Source: Hyphomonas sp. L-53-1-40
GTDB lineage: Bacteria > Pseudomonadota > Alphaproteobacteria > Caulobacterales > Hyphomonadaceae
DNA length: 64,000 nt
Assembly: GCF_000682775.1 (NCBI RefSeq)
Contig: NZ_AWFI01000012.1
Coordinates: forward strand, 62,001-126,000
Reading direction: 5' to 3'
Numbering within the stretch: position 1 is the first letter of the stretch; the number at the start of each line of letters is the position of its first letter. A program made the translations under genes and the position numbers. Under the pieces are notes generated by a model. The model saw only the letters and a program-made list of their open reading frames with translations. It ran no database searches and had not been told where the DNA came from. This document shows, piece after piece, positions 35,513-47,759 of the stretch.

Positions 35513-37699
35513 TTGGCAAAATGGCATCATGTTGCAGCTGCACTTGGACTGGCAGCTTCTCTTCCTTGGTACGCCATCGCCCAGGAAAACACGGGCGCTC
35601 CGCAACCAGCCGAGCAGGATGAGCGGGTCGTTCTCGAAGCCGACTATGTTTACGAAGTTCGAGATGAGAACAAACTTGTTGCCGAGGGCAATGTTGAGGC
35701 GCTGTATCAGGGCCGCATCCTGCGCGCTGACAAGATCGTCTACGACCGCACGACCGAGAAAGTCCGGGCCAGTGGCAATGTCATTATCATCGATGAAACC
35801 GGCAGCCAGCAATTTGCAGACGAAATCGAGGTCAATTCCAACCTGGAAGACGGCTATGCAATCGGCTTTTCAGCGCGGCTGGATCAAGGCGCGACGGTCG
35901 CCGCCAATTCTGCGATCCGGCAGTCAAATGGCGTCAACGCGCTGGATCAAGTTGTGTATACGGCCTGCCCGGTTTGCGAGGAAGACAAGACGCCGACATG
36001 GTCGGTAAGAGCACGGCGTGCTGTCCTGGATCAGGAAAGTCAGATGATCTCGTATCGCGACGCCGTGATCGAGATTGCAGGCATTCCGGTTTTCTACTTC
36101 CCCTTTCTCGCGCACCCAGATCCCTCATCTGAACGCAGGTCGGGGCTTTTGATTCCGTCGGCTGGCAATTCGTCAAAACTCGGCTGGTTCTACCAACAAC
36201 CCTACTACTGGGCGATCTCGGATTCCTCTGAAGTGACCATATCGCCAATGGTGACGCAAAACGTGAACCCATTGCTGGAACTCGATTATCGCAAGAAATT
36301 CTATTCGGGCGCTATCAACATCAATACGAGTTTCACCAATGAACAGGACTTCGATAGCGATGGCGAATTGTTCGGCGAAGAGAAACTTCGCGGGCATATT
36401 TACGGAAGTGGCCTTTTCGCGATCAATTCAGACTGGAAATGGGGCTTCGGTGTCGAACACCAGACAGACGACCTCTATGATCGCCGGTATGACCTTGATG
36501 GACAGAATGAACAGCGCGGTCTGTATGCCAGCCAGCCACGCAGGTTGCTCTCGCAATTGTTCGCCATCGGCCAGGGTGACAGCTACTACACCGACATCGC
36601 GCTCCTGAAGTTTCAGGGATTGCGTGAAACCGATGATGACGGCGAATTGCCAACCGCCTTGCCGGTCTTTTCAAGCGAAAAATACTGGGATTTGGGCGAG
36701 TTGGGCTTTGCGAGCATCAATGCATCCACAGCCATTCTCAGCCGGGATGTGGGGGATGACAGTCACCGGGTCAGCGTCGGAGCAGACTGGACCGACCTGG
36801 ACGTCCTGCCCGGTGGTTTCACATTTGAGCAATTCGCCGAAGTACGCGCCGATTATTACGGATTGGACGAAGACGTTTCCGGTGAAGAGAGTGTCTCCCG
36901 CGCCGTCGGAAATGTCGGGGGCAAGCTTGCCTACCCGATGATCCGACCCGGCAAATCGGTGGATATAATGGTGGAGCCTGCTGTCATGGCGGCATGGGGT
37001 CTATCGAACGTCAACGACGACGCGATTCCAAACGAAGACAGTCTCCTGTATGAGGCCGATGAAGCGTCGCTGTACGACGCCAATGGTTTTGGTGCCTTTG
37101 ATCTTTATGAGGGCGATGGAAAGCTTGCTGCGGGCATCACCACACGGGCGGTATGGAAAAGCGGCCCGAGCCTGAGCACGACCGTTGGCAAGCGCTGGCG
37201 GTCAAGACCTGACGACTCTTTCAATGCCCTCAGCAATCTCGAAGGAACGTCATCGGACTGGATTGTGTCTGCTACAGCAGATTTCGGCCGACTGCTGCGT
37301 GTGAACACGCGGGCACGCCTGGACGAAGACGGCTTCAGCCTGAACCGGATCGACGCCAAATTGTCCTCGAATTACAAGCGCTTCCGTGCCGTAGCCCAAT
37401 ACTACAAGGTGGACGAACGCATCTCCACTGCCGGAACCGGTGACGAGGGGATACTTCTACGTGGGGACCTCAAGGTGACCAGCCAGTATTCGGTATTCTT
37501 TGGACAGTTGCGAGACATCCAGTCAAACCTCAACGCCCGCCAAGAATACGGCATCGCCTTTGAAGATGATTGTTCGCGCTTCGAACTGGTTTACCAGCGT
37601 TCCGAACTGGAAGACCGCACGCTCGGACCTGAAGAGAACATTCAAATTCGGTTCTCGCTGAAGACAATTGGTGACTTCGGTTCGAGCGAATTCGATTGA
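35513..37699 (+). CDS. lptD: LPS assembly outer membrane protein LptD
   Basis: A 728-residue protein with a signal peptide (about residues 1-23), an N-terminal OstA/LptA-like domain (about 35-140: VVLEADYVYE, EGNVEALYQGRILRADKIVY) and a large beta-barrel domain. The CPVC motif (Cys152, Cys155) and a late cysteine in FEDDCSRFE are the likely disulfide partners of alphaproteobacterial LptD. With LptE it inserts LPS into the outer leaflet. The start is an unusual TTG at 35513, supported by AAGGGT about 8 bases before it; no in-frame ATG precedes the signal peptide. surA follows. Confidence 0.93.
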   Translation: MAKWHHVAAALGLAASLPWYAIAQENTGAPQPAEQDERVVLEADYVYEVRDENKLVAEGNVEALYQGRILRADKIVYDRTTEKVRASGNVIIIDETGSQQFADEIEVNSNLEDGYAIGFSARLDQGATVAANSAIRQSNGVNALDQVVYTACPVCEEDKTPTWSVRARRAVLDQESQMISYRDAVIEIAGIPVFYFPFLAHPDPSSERRSGLLIPSAGNSSKLGWFYQQPYYWAISDSSEVTISPMVTQNVNPLLELDYRKKFYSGAININTSFTNEQDFDSDGELFGEEKLRGHIYGSGLFAINSDWKWGFGVEHQTDDLYDRRYDLDGQNEQRGLYASQPRRLLSQLFAIGQGDSYYTDIALLKFQGLRETDDDGELPTALPVFSSEKYWDLGELGFASINASTAILSRDVGDDSHRVSVGADWTDLDVLPGGFTFEQFAEVRADYYGLDEDVSGEESVSRAVGNVGGKLAYPMIRPGKSVDIMVEPAVMAAWGLSNVNDDAIPNEDSLLYEADEASLYDANGFGAFDLYEGDGKLAAGITTRAVWKSGPSLSTTVGKRWRSRPDDSFNALSNLEGTSSDWIVSATADFGRLLRVNTRARLDEDGFSLNRIDAKLSSNYKRFRAVAQYYKVDERISTAGTGDEGILLRGDLKVTSQYSVFFGQLRDIQSNLNARQEYGIAFEDDCSRFELVYQRSELEDRTLGPEENIQIRFSLKTIGDFGSSEFD

Positions 37700-37858
37700 T
37701 TCGAGCGGACGGAGCGCGGTTGGACCGGCGTTCCACCCTAAATTTCCGTAAGAATTCAGGGATGACTGCCCTGATGCGTTGCGCGCGATTGCAGGACTTG
37801 TATTGTCCCGCAGTATAATAGCCACGGGGCCCGACTGGGCACTCAATGGAGGCCATTC

Positions 37859-39103
37859 ATGGTTCGTCAGATTTTCGCAGCTGTTCTTCTTGCAGCCATG
37901 CCTGTTGGCCTTGTTTCAACAGCACAGGAAGCAAGCGCTCCGGAACGGCTGGCGCTGGAAGGTGTCGCAGCCATCGTAAACGACCAACCTATTTCCTATT
38001 CAGATGTTCGCCAGCGCGCACGACTATTGCTGCTCAGCCTCGGTGGTCAGCAGCCCTCCCAGGAACAGATTCAGCAGATCACGGGCCAGGCTCTTGAACA
38101 GTTGATTGATGAGCGCCTCCAACTGGAAAAGGCGGCCGAATTCGAGATGGAAATTGCGCCGGAAGAGATCAACGGTGCTGTAGACGACATGGCGCGCCAG
38201 TCCGGCGCCACAGGCGATCAGCTGAAACAACAATTGCTGGCCGCTGGCGTGAACCCCACTAGCCTTGAAGAGCAGATGCGTGCCGAGATTGCCTGGAGCC
38301 GCGTGATGAGCGGATTGTACGGCTCACGTATCCGCATTTCGGACAACCAGGTGGAAGACCAGCTTAACCGCGTGCGCAGCTCCCTACAGCAGACCCAGTA
38401 TCGTGTTTCCGAAATCTTCCTGTACGCACCGGATGCGGAGACCAAGGATCAAGCCCTGCAAGCCTCAAGTTCAATCATCGAGCAGTTGAATCAAGGCGCT
38501 GATTTCCGGATTGCTGCGCAGCGCATCTCCTCTGCCCCGACCTCCGCCACAGGGGGCGATATGGGGTGGATCACAACAGGTGACCTTGATCCTGTGCTCG
38601 CACAAGCGGTCGAAGATTCACCTGGACCTGGCATCGTCGGTCCGCTCGCAGTCGAGAATGGAATTTACATTCTGAATATTGCCAGCAAACGTGAGCCAGC
38701 CAAACTGACAACCAAGGTCGACCTTATTCGCCTGCAAGTGACAGACGGCGATGAAGCCGTCCTCAAAGAAGCCATGGAAGCCATCTCCAGTTGTGATGAT
38801 GTTCAAAGCGTTTCCAATTCGAAATCGAACTTGCGGCATGCTGACCTGACAGACATAAACGTCGACGAGCTGGGCACTGAGGGCAAGGACCTCGTGCTTG
38901 CGGCAGACGTTGGCCAGCCCACAGAAATCTTTGCCGCCGGCAGCGGCCTTGCAGTCATGTATGTCTGCCGCCGTGAAGATGGTGCCGAAGCCCTGCCATC
39001 GCGCGATGACCTCAAGAGTCGCCTGAAAGATCAGGAACTCAGCATGATTTCGGAGCGAGAGCTGCGCGATATGCGCCGCGAAGCGACGATTATCTATCGC
39101 TAG
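37859..39103 (+). CDS. surA: Periplasmic chaperone/peptidyl-prolyl isomerase SurA
   Basis: A 414-residue exported protein with a signal peptide to about residue 23, a SurA N-terminal domain (VAAIVNDQPISYSDV and a helical block), one parvulin domain around residues 175-275 (VSEIFLYAPD ... GGDMGWITTGDLDP) and a C-terminal region. It escorts outer-membrane proteins, including LptD, to the BAM complex; adjacency to lptD and pdxA is standard. One parvulin domain is usual in alphaproteobacterial SurA. Confidence 0.9.
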   Translation: MVRQIFAAVLLAAMPVGLVSTAQEASAPERLALEGVAAIVNDQPISYSDVRQRARLLLLSLGGQQPSQEQIQQITGQALEQLIDERLQLEKAAEFEMEIAPEEINGAVDDMARQSGATGDQLKQQLLAAGVNPTSLEEQMRAEIAWSRVMSGLYGSRIRISDNQVEDQLNRVRSSLQQTQYRVSEIFLYAPDAETKDQALQASSSIIEQLNQGADFRIAAQRISSAPTSATGGDMGWITTGDLDPVLAQAVEDSPGPGIVGPLAVENGIYILNIASKREPAKLTTKVDLIRLQVTDGDEAVLKEAMEAISSCDDVQSVSNSKSNLRHADLTDINVDELGTEGKDLVLAADVGQPTEIFAAGSGLAVMYVCRREDGAEALPSRDDLKSRLKDQELSMISERELRDMRREATIIYR

Positions 39104-39141
39104 GCCTTGCATGACCAGCTATTTGGGTGAAGACCGCCTGA

Positions 39142-40149
39142 GTGACTGATAAAAGCCGAACTCCACTCGCATTGACAATGGGTGATCCTGCGGGTGTGGG
39201 ACCGCCGATCACGGTGTCGGCGTGGAACGCGCTAAAGCATGATCCGTCTCGCTGTTTCTTCGTGATTGGCGCGCCACATTTGTATGCTCCGGACATCCCG
39301 GTGCAGGAAATTTCCAGCCCGGCAGACGCGCAAGAGATATTCGCTCATGCGCTGCCCGTCCTTCCCTTGGAAGGTGTGCCACAGATCCAGCCTGGACAGG
39401 CAGATGACAGCGCCGCCGCATCCATCATCAAATCCATCGAACTGGCCACCACCTTGTGCCTTGATCGCTCTGCAGACGGCATGGTCACCAATCCAATCAA
39501 CAAGGCGCTGCTCTATGGGACGGGCTTTCGTCATCCGGGCCATACAGAATTCGTGGCCGCGCTGTGCGCGGAAGGCGCTCAGACATCGCCCCTTCCGGTC
39601 ATGCTGTTGACCGGAGGTGGTCTGCGCGTCGCACTCGCAACCATTCATGTCGCACTGAAAGATGTGTTCAGTCAGCTGAGTACTGAAAGCCTTGTCACAC
39701 TTGGAAAAATTGTGGCGGGTTCGATGCGTATGGATTTCGGCATTGCCTCGCCCCGTCTCGCTTTCACCGGGCTGAACCCACACGCTGGCGAGAATGGCAC
39801 GATAGGCCACGAGGAAGTCGATATCATCAACCCTGCAGCCCGAGCCCTGCGCGCCGCCGGCATCGACATGTCGGATGCAAGGTCGGCCGACACAGTGTTC
39901 GCGGAGTCCCTGGACGGACGGTTCGACGCCATTATCGCTATGACCCATGATCAAGGACTAATCCCGGTCAAGACGCTGGACATGTGGGGCGGTGTAAACA
40001 CGACGATCGGCCTGCCTATTGTCCGCACGAGCCCCGATCACGGTACCGGCTACGATGCCGCCGCGAATGGCACAGCCCGGCCCGACAGCCTGATCGCCGC
40101 CATCGAGCAGGCCCGAATGATCGCCGATAACCGAAAGCAAACTTCATGA
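39142..40149 (+). CDS. pdxA: 4-hydroxythreonine-4-phosphate dehydrogenase
   Basis: A 335-residue NAD-dependent enzyme of pyridoxal phosphate synthesis, oxidising 4-phosphohydroxythreonine. TMGDPAGVGPP at the start, GHTEFVAALC, the metal-binding histidines in HVALKDV and GLNPHAGENG, and HDQGLIPVKT are conserved. The start is GTG at 39142. The stop overlaps rsmA (ATGA), as in the common surA-pdxA-rsmA order. Confidence 0.95.
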   Translation: MTDKSRTPLALTMGDPAGVGPPITVSAWNALKHDPSRCFFVIGAPHLYAPDIPVQEISSPADAQEIFAHALPVLPLEGVPQIQPGQADDSAAASIIKSIELATTLCLDRSADGMVTNPINKALLYGTGFRHPGHTEFVAALCAEGAQTSPLPVMLLTGGGLRVALATIHVALKDVFSQLSTESLVTLGKIVAGSMRMDFGIASPRLAFTGLNPHAGENGTIGHEEVDIINPAARALRAAGIDMSDARSADTVFAESLDGRFDAIIAMTHDQGLIPVKTLDMWGGVNTTIGLPIVRTSPDHGTGYDAAANGTARPDSLIAAIEQARMIADNRKQTS

Positions 40150-40985
40150 GCCGTGACGAGACGCCTCCAGGCCTGACACAGGCAACTGCGCGCAAGGCGC
40201 TAGGCCAACATTTCCTTTTCGATCCGGACATTTTAAAACGCACGGCACTGGCCGCAGGACCGATAGAGGGCCGCACAGTAATAGAGGTCGGCCCAGGTCC
40301 GGGCGGGCTCACACGCGCCTTGCTGGACAATGGCGCAGACAAGGTCATCGCCGTTGAGGCTGATGAGCGATTTGCCAAGGCGCTACAATCATGGCCGGAA
40401 GCTCAAAGCGGTCGTCTCCATCTGATCCTGAGAGACGCCCGCAAAGTCCGCTGGGAAGAGATGCTGGCAGAACTTGGCGGCACCACACCAGCCATGATGA
40501 TTTCCAACCTTCCCTACAATGTTGGCACGCCATTGCTGGTAGCTTGGCTGAAGTCTGGTCCGTGGCGTGGCGAGATGGCCCTGATGTTCCAAAAGGAAGT
40601 CGCTGAGCGCGTGTGCGCCAAACCCAATACGGATCAATATGGTCGCCTTGCCGTCCTGACCCATGCGGTGACCGATCCCCATATTGCCTTCACTCTGCCG
40701 CCGGGTGCATTTCGTCCCCCGCCGAAAGTGGACAGTGCCGTCGCCGTTCTGCACCCATTGCCGCCGGAAAAGGTCTTTCCCCATCTCGACAAGCTGGAAG
40801 AAGTGGCTGGTGCAGCTTTCGGTCAGAGGCGGAAAATGCTGCGCGCGGGGCTGAAGCCGCTTGCCAAGCGTCACGGCCTCAAAGCGGTGGAATGGCTCCA
40901 GAGCCTCGACATCGACCCGACAGCCCGTGCCGAGACGCTCAGTCAGGACGAATTCCGGCGGATGGCTGCCTCCCTCGTCAAATAA
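40146..40985 (+). CDS. rsmA: 16S rRNA dimethyladenosine methyltransferase (KsgA)
   Basis: A 279-residue SAM-dependent enzyme that dimethylates two adjacent adenines near the 3' end of 16S rRNA. ALGQHFLFDPDIL, EVGPGPGGLTRALL (SAM site, residues 47-60) and SNLPYNVGTPLL (adenine pocket) are present. It ends the lptD-surA-pdxA-rsmA run and is convergent with katG. Confidence 0.96.
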   Translation: MSRDETPPGLTQATARKALGQHFLFDPDILKRTALAAGPIEGRTVIEVGPGPGGLTRALLDNGADKVIAVEADERFAKALQSWPEAQSGRLHLILRDARKVRWEEMLAELGGTTPAMMISNLPYNVGTPLLVAWLKSGPWRGEMALMFQKEVAERVCAKPNTDQYGRLAVLTHAVTDPHIAFTLPPGAFRPPPKVDSAVAVLHPLPPEKVFPHLDKLEEVAGAAFGQRRKMLRAGLKPLAKRHGLKAVEWLQSLDIDPTARAETLSQDEFRRMAASLVK

Positions 40986-41018
40986 AAAAAGCGGCGCCCC
41001 GATTTCCCGGAGCGCCGC
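40984..41018 (-). terminator. Rho-independent terminator of katG
   Basis: On the minus strand, GCGGCGC (41018-41012) pairs with GCGCCGC (40997-40991) and is followed by seven Ts (40990-40984). It lies 23 bases after the katG stop and touches the end of rsmA, so it may also slow plus-strand transcription. Confidence 0.85.
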
Positions 41019-41040
41019 GCTTTGGACAATCTGCAACCAG

Positions 41041-43317
<2,277 letters not shown>

Positions 43318-43395
43318 TCATGGTCGCCGAGAGAATATTCGTGCGGAGTAACCGCAATTCTTTGACGACGATCTTGAGGCTACGCAAAGATGTTG

Positions 43396-43450
43396 AATAG
43401 AACCAATCAATAGAAGCCCACTCCGGTATCGATATTTTCTATGCATAGAA
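43396..43450 (-). promoter_or_regulatory. Candidate control sites upstream of katG
   Basis: AATAGAA occurs at 43396-43402 and 43409-43415 (13 bases apart), and a perfect 14-base palindrome TTCTATG-CATAGAA at 43437-43450. The ATAG/CTAT content recalls OxyR half-sites. It lies 136-190 bases upstream of the katG ATG. Confidence 0.35.
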
Positions 43451-43487
43451 TTAGTGGCACAAAAACAAAGGCCCCGGCGTCTTTCAA

Positions 43488-45641
43488 CTAGTGGCCTGCG
43501 AGAACCGCGAGCATGAGCAAGGCCACGATATTTGTGATCTTGATCATCGGGTTCACGGCTGGACCAGCAGTATCCTTGTAGGGATCGCCGACCGTGTCTC
43601 CCGTCACAGCAGCCTTGTGAGCTTCTGAGCCCTTTCCGCCATGATGACCGTCCTCGATATACTTCTTCGCATTGTCCCAGGCACCGCCTCCGGACGTCAT
43701 CGAGATGGCCACGAACAGGCCTGTCACAATCACACCAAGGAGCATCGCCCCAACCGCCGCGAGGGCCGCGCCTTTGCCGGCAATCGCAAAGATCACGCCG
43801 AACAGGACAATCGGTGACAACACTGGCAGGAGTGACGGGACGATCATTTCCCGGATAGCGGCCTTCGTCAGAAGGTCGACCGCCCGGCCATAATCAGGCT
43901 TCACTTCGCCTTTCATGATGCCCGGCATTTCGCGGAACTGGCGACGGACTTCCTCGACCACTGCTTGCGCGGCACGGCCAACAGCCATCATGGAGAGACC
44001 ACCAAACAGGAATGGCAACAGGCCGCCGAACAGGAGGCCGACCACCACATATGGGTTGGCAATCGAGAAATCAGCCGTTGCATTATAGAAGAAGTCCCCT
44101 TCCACGGCGCGCGCCGAGAAGTATTTGAGATCTTCTGCATAGGCAGCGAACAGCACAAGCGCGCCGAGCCCGGCTGAACCAATGGCATAGCCCTTGGTCA
44201 CGGCCTTGGTCGTGTTGCCGACCGCGTCGAGCGCGTCCGTTGTCTCGCGAACTTCCGACGGAAGCTCCGCCATTTCGGCGATGCCGCCCGCATTGTCCGT
44301 AACAGGTCCGAAAGCGTCGAGCGCCACGATGATACCGGCGAGTGCCAGCATGGTCGTGGTTGCAATGGCAATGCCGTATAGGCCTGCGAGGTTGAACGTC
44401 AGGATGATGCCCGCAATGATCACGATGGCCGGAAGGGCCGTCGATTCCAGCGACACAGCGAGGCCCTGGATCACATTCGTACCGTGGCCAGACTCTGATG
44501 CCCGCGCGATGGAGCGTACCGGACGATATTTGGTCTCAGTATAGTAAGCCGTGATCACGACGATCAGACCGGTCACCACCAGGCCAACCACGCCGCAACC
44601 GAACAGCATCCAACCGGACACGTCATTGGCTAGGCCAAGCCGTTCGCCCGCATCGTCGAGCACGCCGAACCCATTCGGCAGGACTGTTGCGATTGCGATT
44701 GCGAGCCCGCCAATGGACAGTACGCCCGTCACGATGAGGCCCTTGTAGAGCGCCCACATGACATCGGTCTTGCCGGGTGCGAGGTTCACGAAATAGGTGC
44801 CGACAATCGACGTGACGATACAGACGGCGGCAATCGCCAACGGCAGCATCATGATTTCGACGATATAAGTTGCACCAGAGAAATAGATTGCGCCGAGCAC
44901 CATCGTTGCCACCAACGTGACCGCGTAGGTTTCGAACAGGTCGGCCGCCATGCCGGCACAGTCGCCGACATTGTCTCCGACATTGTCTGCAATCGTGGCA
45001 GCGTTGCGTGGATCATCCTCCGGAATGCCAGCTTCGACTTTGCCAACCATATCACCGCCGACATCCGCACCCTTGGTGAAGATACCGCCGCCAAGGCGCG
45101 CGAAGATCGAGATCAGTGACGCGCCGAACCCGAGGGCCACGAGTGAGTCAATGACGAGACGTTTCTCGCTTTCGATGCCGAGGTTGAGTCCGACCACCAT
45201 TGTGAGCAGGCCGTAATAGACGACAATGCCCAGCAGGGCGAGGCCAACGACGAGCATGCCCGTGATGGCACCTGATTTGAACGCCAGCTTGAGACCGGCG
45301 TTGAGGCCGGACTTGGCCGCTTCAGTTGTGCGCACGTTTGCCTGCACCGACACTTTCATGCCGATGAACCCGGCCGCGCCTGAAAGCGCTGCGCCGACAA
45401 TAAAGCCGAGCGGCACCTGCCAGTTTCGGAACAGAATAAGCAACAGAACGACGACAACGACGCCGACGATCGCAATTGTACGATACTGGCGCCCAAGATA
45501 GGCATTTGCGCCTTCCTGGATCGCTTGAGCAATTTCGCGCATACGCGCATCACCAGCCGGGGCCTTCATGATCGAATTGATCTGGAGCCAGCCATAAAGG
45601 ACTGACAAGACCCCCGCCGCGAGAGCGAGATAATACCACAT
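43488..45641 (-). CDS. hppA: Membrane-bound proton-translocating pyrophosphatase, K+-independent type
   Basis: A 717-residue protein with about 16 helices. It couples pyrophosphate hydrolysis to proton export. The Mg-PPi binding acidic cluster is seen in [20 protein letters not shown] and [12 protein letters not shown]. The segment [10 protein letters not shown] carries lysine where K+-dependent pumps have alanine (GNTTAA), so it should be the K+-independent kind. It is preceded on the minus strand by a 145-base gap after thiL, so it probably has its own promoter. The downstream hairpin at about 43463-43484 is a weak terminator. Confidence 0.96.
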   Translation of the reverse strand: MWYYLALAAGVLSVLYGWLQINSIMKAPAGDARMREIAQAIQEGANAYLGRQYRTIAIVGVVVVVLLLILFRNWQVPLGFIVGAALSGAAGFIGMKVSVQANVRTTEAAKSGLNAGLKLAFKSGAITGMLVVGLALLGIVVYYGLLTMVVGLNLGIESEKRLVIDSLVALGFGASLISIFARLGGGIFTKGADVGGDMVGKVEAGIPEDDPRNAATIADNVGDNVGDCAGMAADLFETYAVTLVATMVLGAIYFSGATYIVEIMMLPLAIAAVCIVTSIVGTYFVNLAPGKTDVMWALYKGLIVTGVLSIGGLAIAIATVLPNGFGVLDDAGERLGLANDVSGWMLFGCGVVGLVVTGLIVVITAYYTETKYRPVRSIARASESGHGTNVIQGLAVSLESTALPAIVIIAGIILTFNLAGLYGIAIATTTMLALAGIIVALDAFGPVTDNAGGIAEMAELPSEVRETTDALDAVGNTTKAVTKGYAIGSAGLGALVLFAAYAEDLKYFSARAVEGDFFYNATADFSIANPYVVVGLLFGGLLPFLFGGLSMMAVGRAAQAVVEEVRRQFREMPGIMKGEVKPDYGRAVDLLTKAAIREMIVPSLLPVLSPIVLFGVIFAIAGKGAALAAVGAMLLGVIVTGLFVAISMTSGGGAWDNAKKYIEDGHHGGKGSEAHKAAVTGDTVGDPYKDTAGPAVNPMIKITNIVALLMLAVLAGH

Positions 45642-45786
45642 GGATTACGTTTCCTTCCCTTAAAACAGAACTTCGACGCCAGGTTATTCCTGATCATGCA
45701 CTGTTTATTATACGTGACCAGCCTGCCCGGCCCTCGGGAAATAGGCAATATGCCTCCCGTCAGGGGCGAGTCAGCCCAGTCCCACT

Positions 45787-46722
45787 TCAGCCATGCTCAA
45801 AGCCGAGAGTTTCCGGGAGGTTAATGGGCGAATTTCGCAGGGTGACGGAAAGTCCTCCTTCGGGTCGGGTTTCGCCGATAAGCGTAATAATTACGCCAGA
45901 TCTGCCCGCATCCGCCAGGATTTCATCGCGCCGCGTTTTTTCTGAGGTGAAGAGCAGTTGATAGTCGTCTCCCCATGTCGACAGGCGGATCATTTCGTCC
46001 ACATCGGTTGCATTCCCCGCAAAGGGCACGGACTCAAGTGCTATATGGACGCCGATTTCGGACGCGCTGGCGAGACTCGCGGCATCCCCCAACAGCCCGT
46101 CGGAAACATCCATCGCCGCCGTCGCGAACTGCGCGACAAGATGCGCGGCGGCAAGCGGTTGGACCTGCGGCACCCGATACGCCTCAACCTCGGCGCTTTC
46201 AACCGCCCCTTTCTGGATCGCATCAAAGCCCAGATACGCCGCGCCGACACGACCTGTGACCCAGACATCTTCGCCGGACCCTGCGCCCATCCGGCGAACA
46301 GGCGTGTCACCAACACATGTGCCGGTCAGCGTGAGTGACAGGAAAAGACCACCCGGGCTGCGTACGGTGTCCCCACCGATCAGCTGGATATCGAATACAT
46401 CCAGTTCTGCCCCAAGGGCGGATGCGAATTCAGCAAGGTCCGTTTCCGGTCGATCCTTCGGCCATCCGAGCGTCAGTAAAGCTTCAGCCGGCAAAGCCCC
46501 GGCGGCGTAGATATCAGAGACGTTCACGCGTACGAGCTTCCGGGCGATGGTCCCAACCGGATCAGATGCGAGGAAATGAACGCCCTCGACCAACGCATCA
46601 ACCGTGATGACTGTCGGAGACTCGCTCGCGGCTAATTGCGCGAGGTCATCCCGCAACCCAGCCGCTCCGCCGGACATGGCGAGCGGGGCAAAATACTTGG
46701 CGATCCAGTCTTTCTCGGCCAT
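45787..46722 (-). CDS. thiL: Thiamine-monophosphate kinase
   Basis: A 311-residue ThiL that phosphorylates thiamine monophosphate to the diphosphate cofactor. GLRDDLAQL near the N-terminus, TVDALVEGVHF, NVSDIYAAGA, LIGGDTVRSPGG and MDVSDGLLGD are the PurM-like ATP and metal motifs. It lies 29 bases after accA on the same strand, so the two may be cotranscribed. Confidence 0.95.
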   Translation of the reverse strand: MAEKDWIAKYFAPLAMSGGAAGLRDDLAQLAASESPTVITVDALVEGVHFLASDPVGTIARKLVRVNVSDIYAAGALPAEALLTLGWPKDRPETDLAEFASALGAELDVFDIQLIGGDTVRSPGGLFLSLTLTGTCVGDTPVRRMGAGSGEDVWVTGRVGAAYLGFDAIQKGAVESAEVEAYRVPQVQPLAAAHLVAQFATAAMDVSDGLLGDAASLASASEIGVHIALESVPFAGNATDVDEMIRLSTWGDDYQLLFTSEKTRRDEILADAGRSGVIITLIGETRPEGGLSVTLRNSPINLPETLGFEHG

Positions 46723-46751
46723 CGGATTAGCGCCCTATACACGCTGCGGCT

Positions 46752-47711
46752 CTACAGGCCTTCGCGGCCAATTGCGTAGAAACGCTCCTTGCGCTGGGTG
46801 CGCAGTTCGGACGGGCTCAGGCCTTCCAGTTCCTGCAAGGCCTCATCAAGCGCTTTTGCGGCAGCAGCCATCGCACGTTTCGGGTCACGATGTGCGCCGC
46901 CGACTGGCTCCTTGACGACACCGTCGATGACTTTGGTTTTCAACAGGTCCGGCGCTGTGATTTTCATTGCGTCAGCCGCATCCTTCGCCTTGGCAGCGTC
47001 GCGATAAAGGATCGAAGCGCAGCCTTCCGGAGAGATCACCGAATAGATGGCGTGCTCCATCATCAGGACCTTGTTGGCCGCCGCGATACCGATCGCGCCG
47101 CCCGACATGCCCTCGCCGATGATCAGCGTGACGAACGGCACGCCCAGTGACAGGCCGCGCTGTGTGCCGCGCGCAATGGCTTCAGCCTGCCCACGCTCTT
47201 CGCCGCCCTTGCCGGGATATGCCCCCGACGTGTCCGGAAAGCTCAGGACAGGCAAATTGAACTTCTCGGCCATCTCCATCAAGCGCACTGCCTTGCGATA
47301 GCCTTCAGGGTGGGCCATGCCGAAATTGTGCTTCAAGCGCTTCTCAATCGTGCGGCCCTTCTCATGGCCGATAATGACCACCGGACGCCCCTTGAAGCGT
47401 GCCAGTCCGCCCATAATGGCTTCATCATTCCCAAACACGCGGTCGCCCGCGAGCTCCTCGAAATCGTCGAAGATGTTCTCGATGAAATCAGACAGATGCG
47501 GCCGATCAGGATGACGGGCCACAAGGGTCTTCCGCCACGCGCTGAGATCGGAATACATATCCTTCAGCTGCTTGCTCGATTTGGCCTTCAGCTTCTTCAG
47601 CTCGTCGGTGATCGATGGACCTTCCTTGCTGGAAGCAAGCGCTTCCAGTTCGGAGATCTTCGCGTCCAGCTCCGCAATGGGCTTTTCGAATTCAAGATAG
47701 GTCGTTGTCAT
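46752..47711 (-). CDS. accA: Acetyl-CoA carboxylase carboxyltransferase subunit alpha
   Basis: A 319-residue AccA with the typical YLEFEKPIAELDAKISELEA opening, GLARFKGRPVVIIGHEKGR, and SGAYPGKGGEERGQAEAIA and IGEGMSGGAIGI around the active site. With AccD it transfers carbon dioxide from biotin to acetyl-CoA for fatty acid synthesis. The start is ATG 47711; the frame is open three codons further, to a TTG. It lies 48 bases downstream of tadC on the same strand. Confidence 0.96.
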   Translation of the reverse strand: MTTTYLEFEKPIAELDAKISELEALASSKEGPSITDELKKLKAKSSKQLKDMYSDLSAWRKTLVARHPDRPHLSDFIENIFDDFEELAGDRVFGNDEAIMGGLARFKGRPVVIIGHEKGRTIEKRLKHNFGMAHPEGYRKAVRLMEMAEKFNLPVLSFPDTSGAYPGKGGEERGQAEAIARGTQRGLSLGVPFVTLIIGEGMSGGAIGIAAANKVLMMEHAIYSVISPEGCASILYRDAAKAKDAADAMKITAPDLLKTKVIDGVVKEPVGGAHRDPKRAMAAAAKALDEALQELEGLSPSELRTQRKERFYAIGREGL

Positions 47712-47759
47712 GATGCGCAAGTTAGCAATGACCGGCTGACTCGCCTAGCCGAGAATTCA

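Noticed and set aside
39232..39954. 240-codon minus frame over pdxA
   Set aside because: Antisense shadow of a complete PdxA.
43463..43484. Hairpin after hppA as a strong terminator
   Set aside because: The stem is interrupted and only about six pairs form; kept only as a weak remark.
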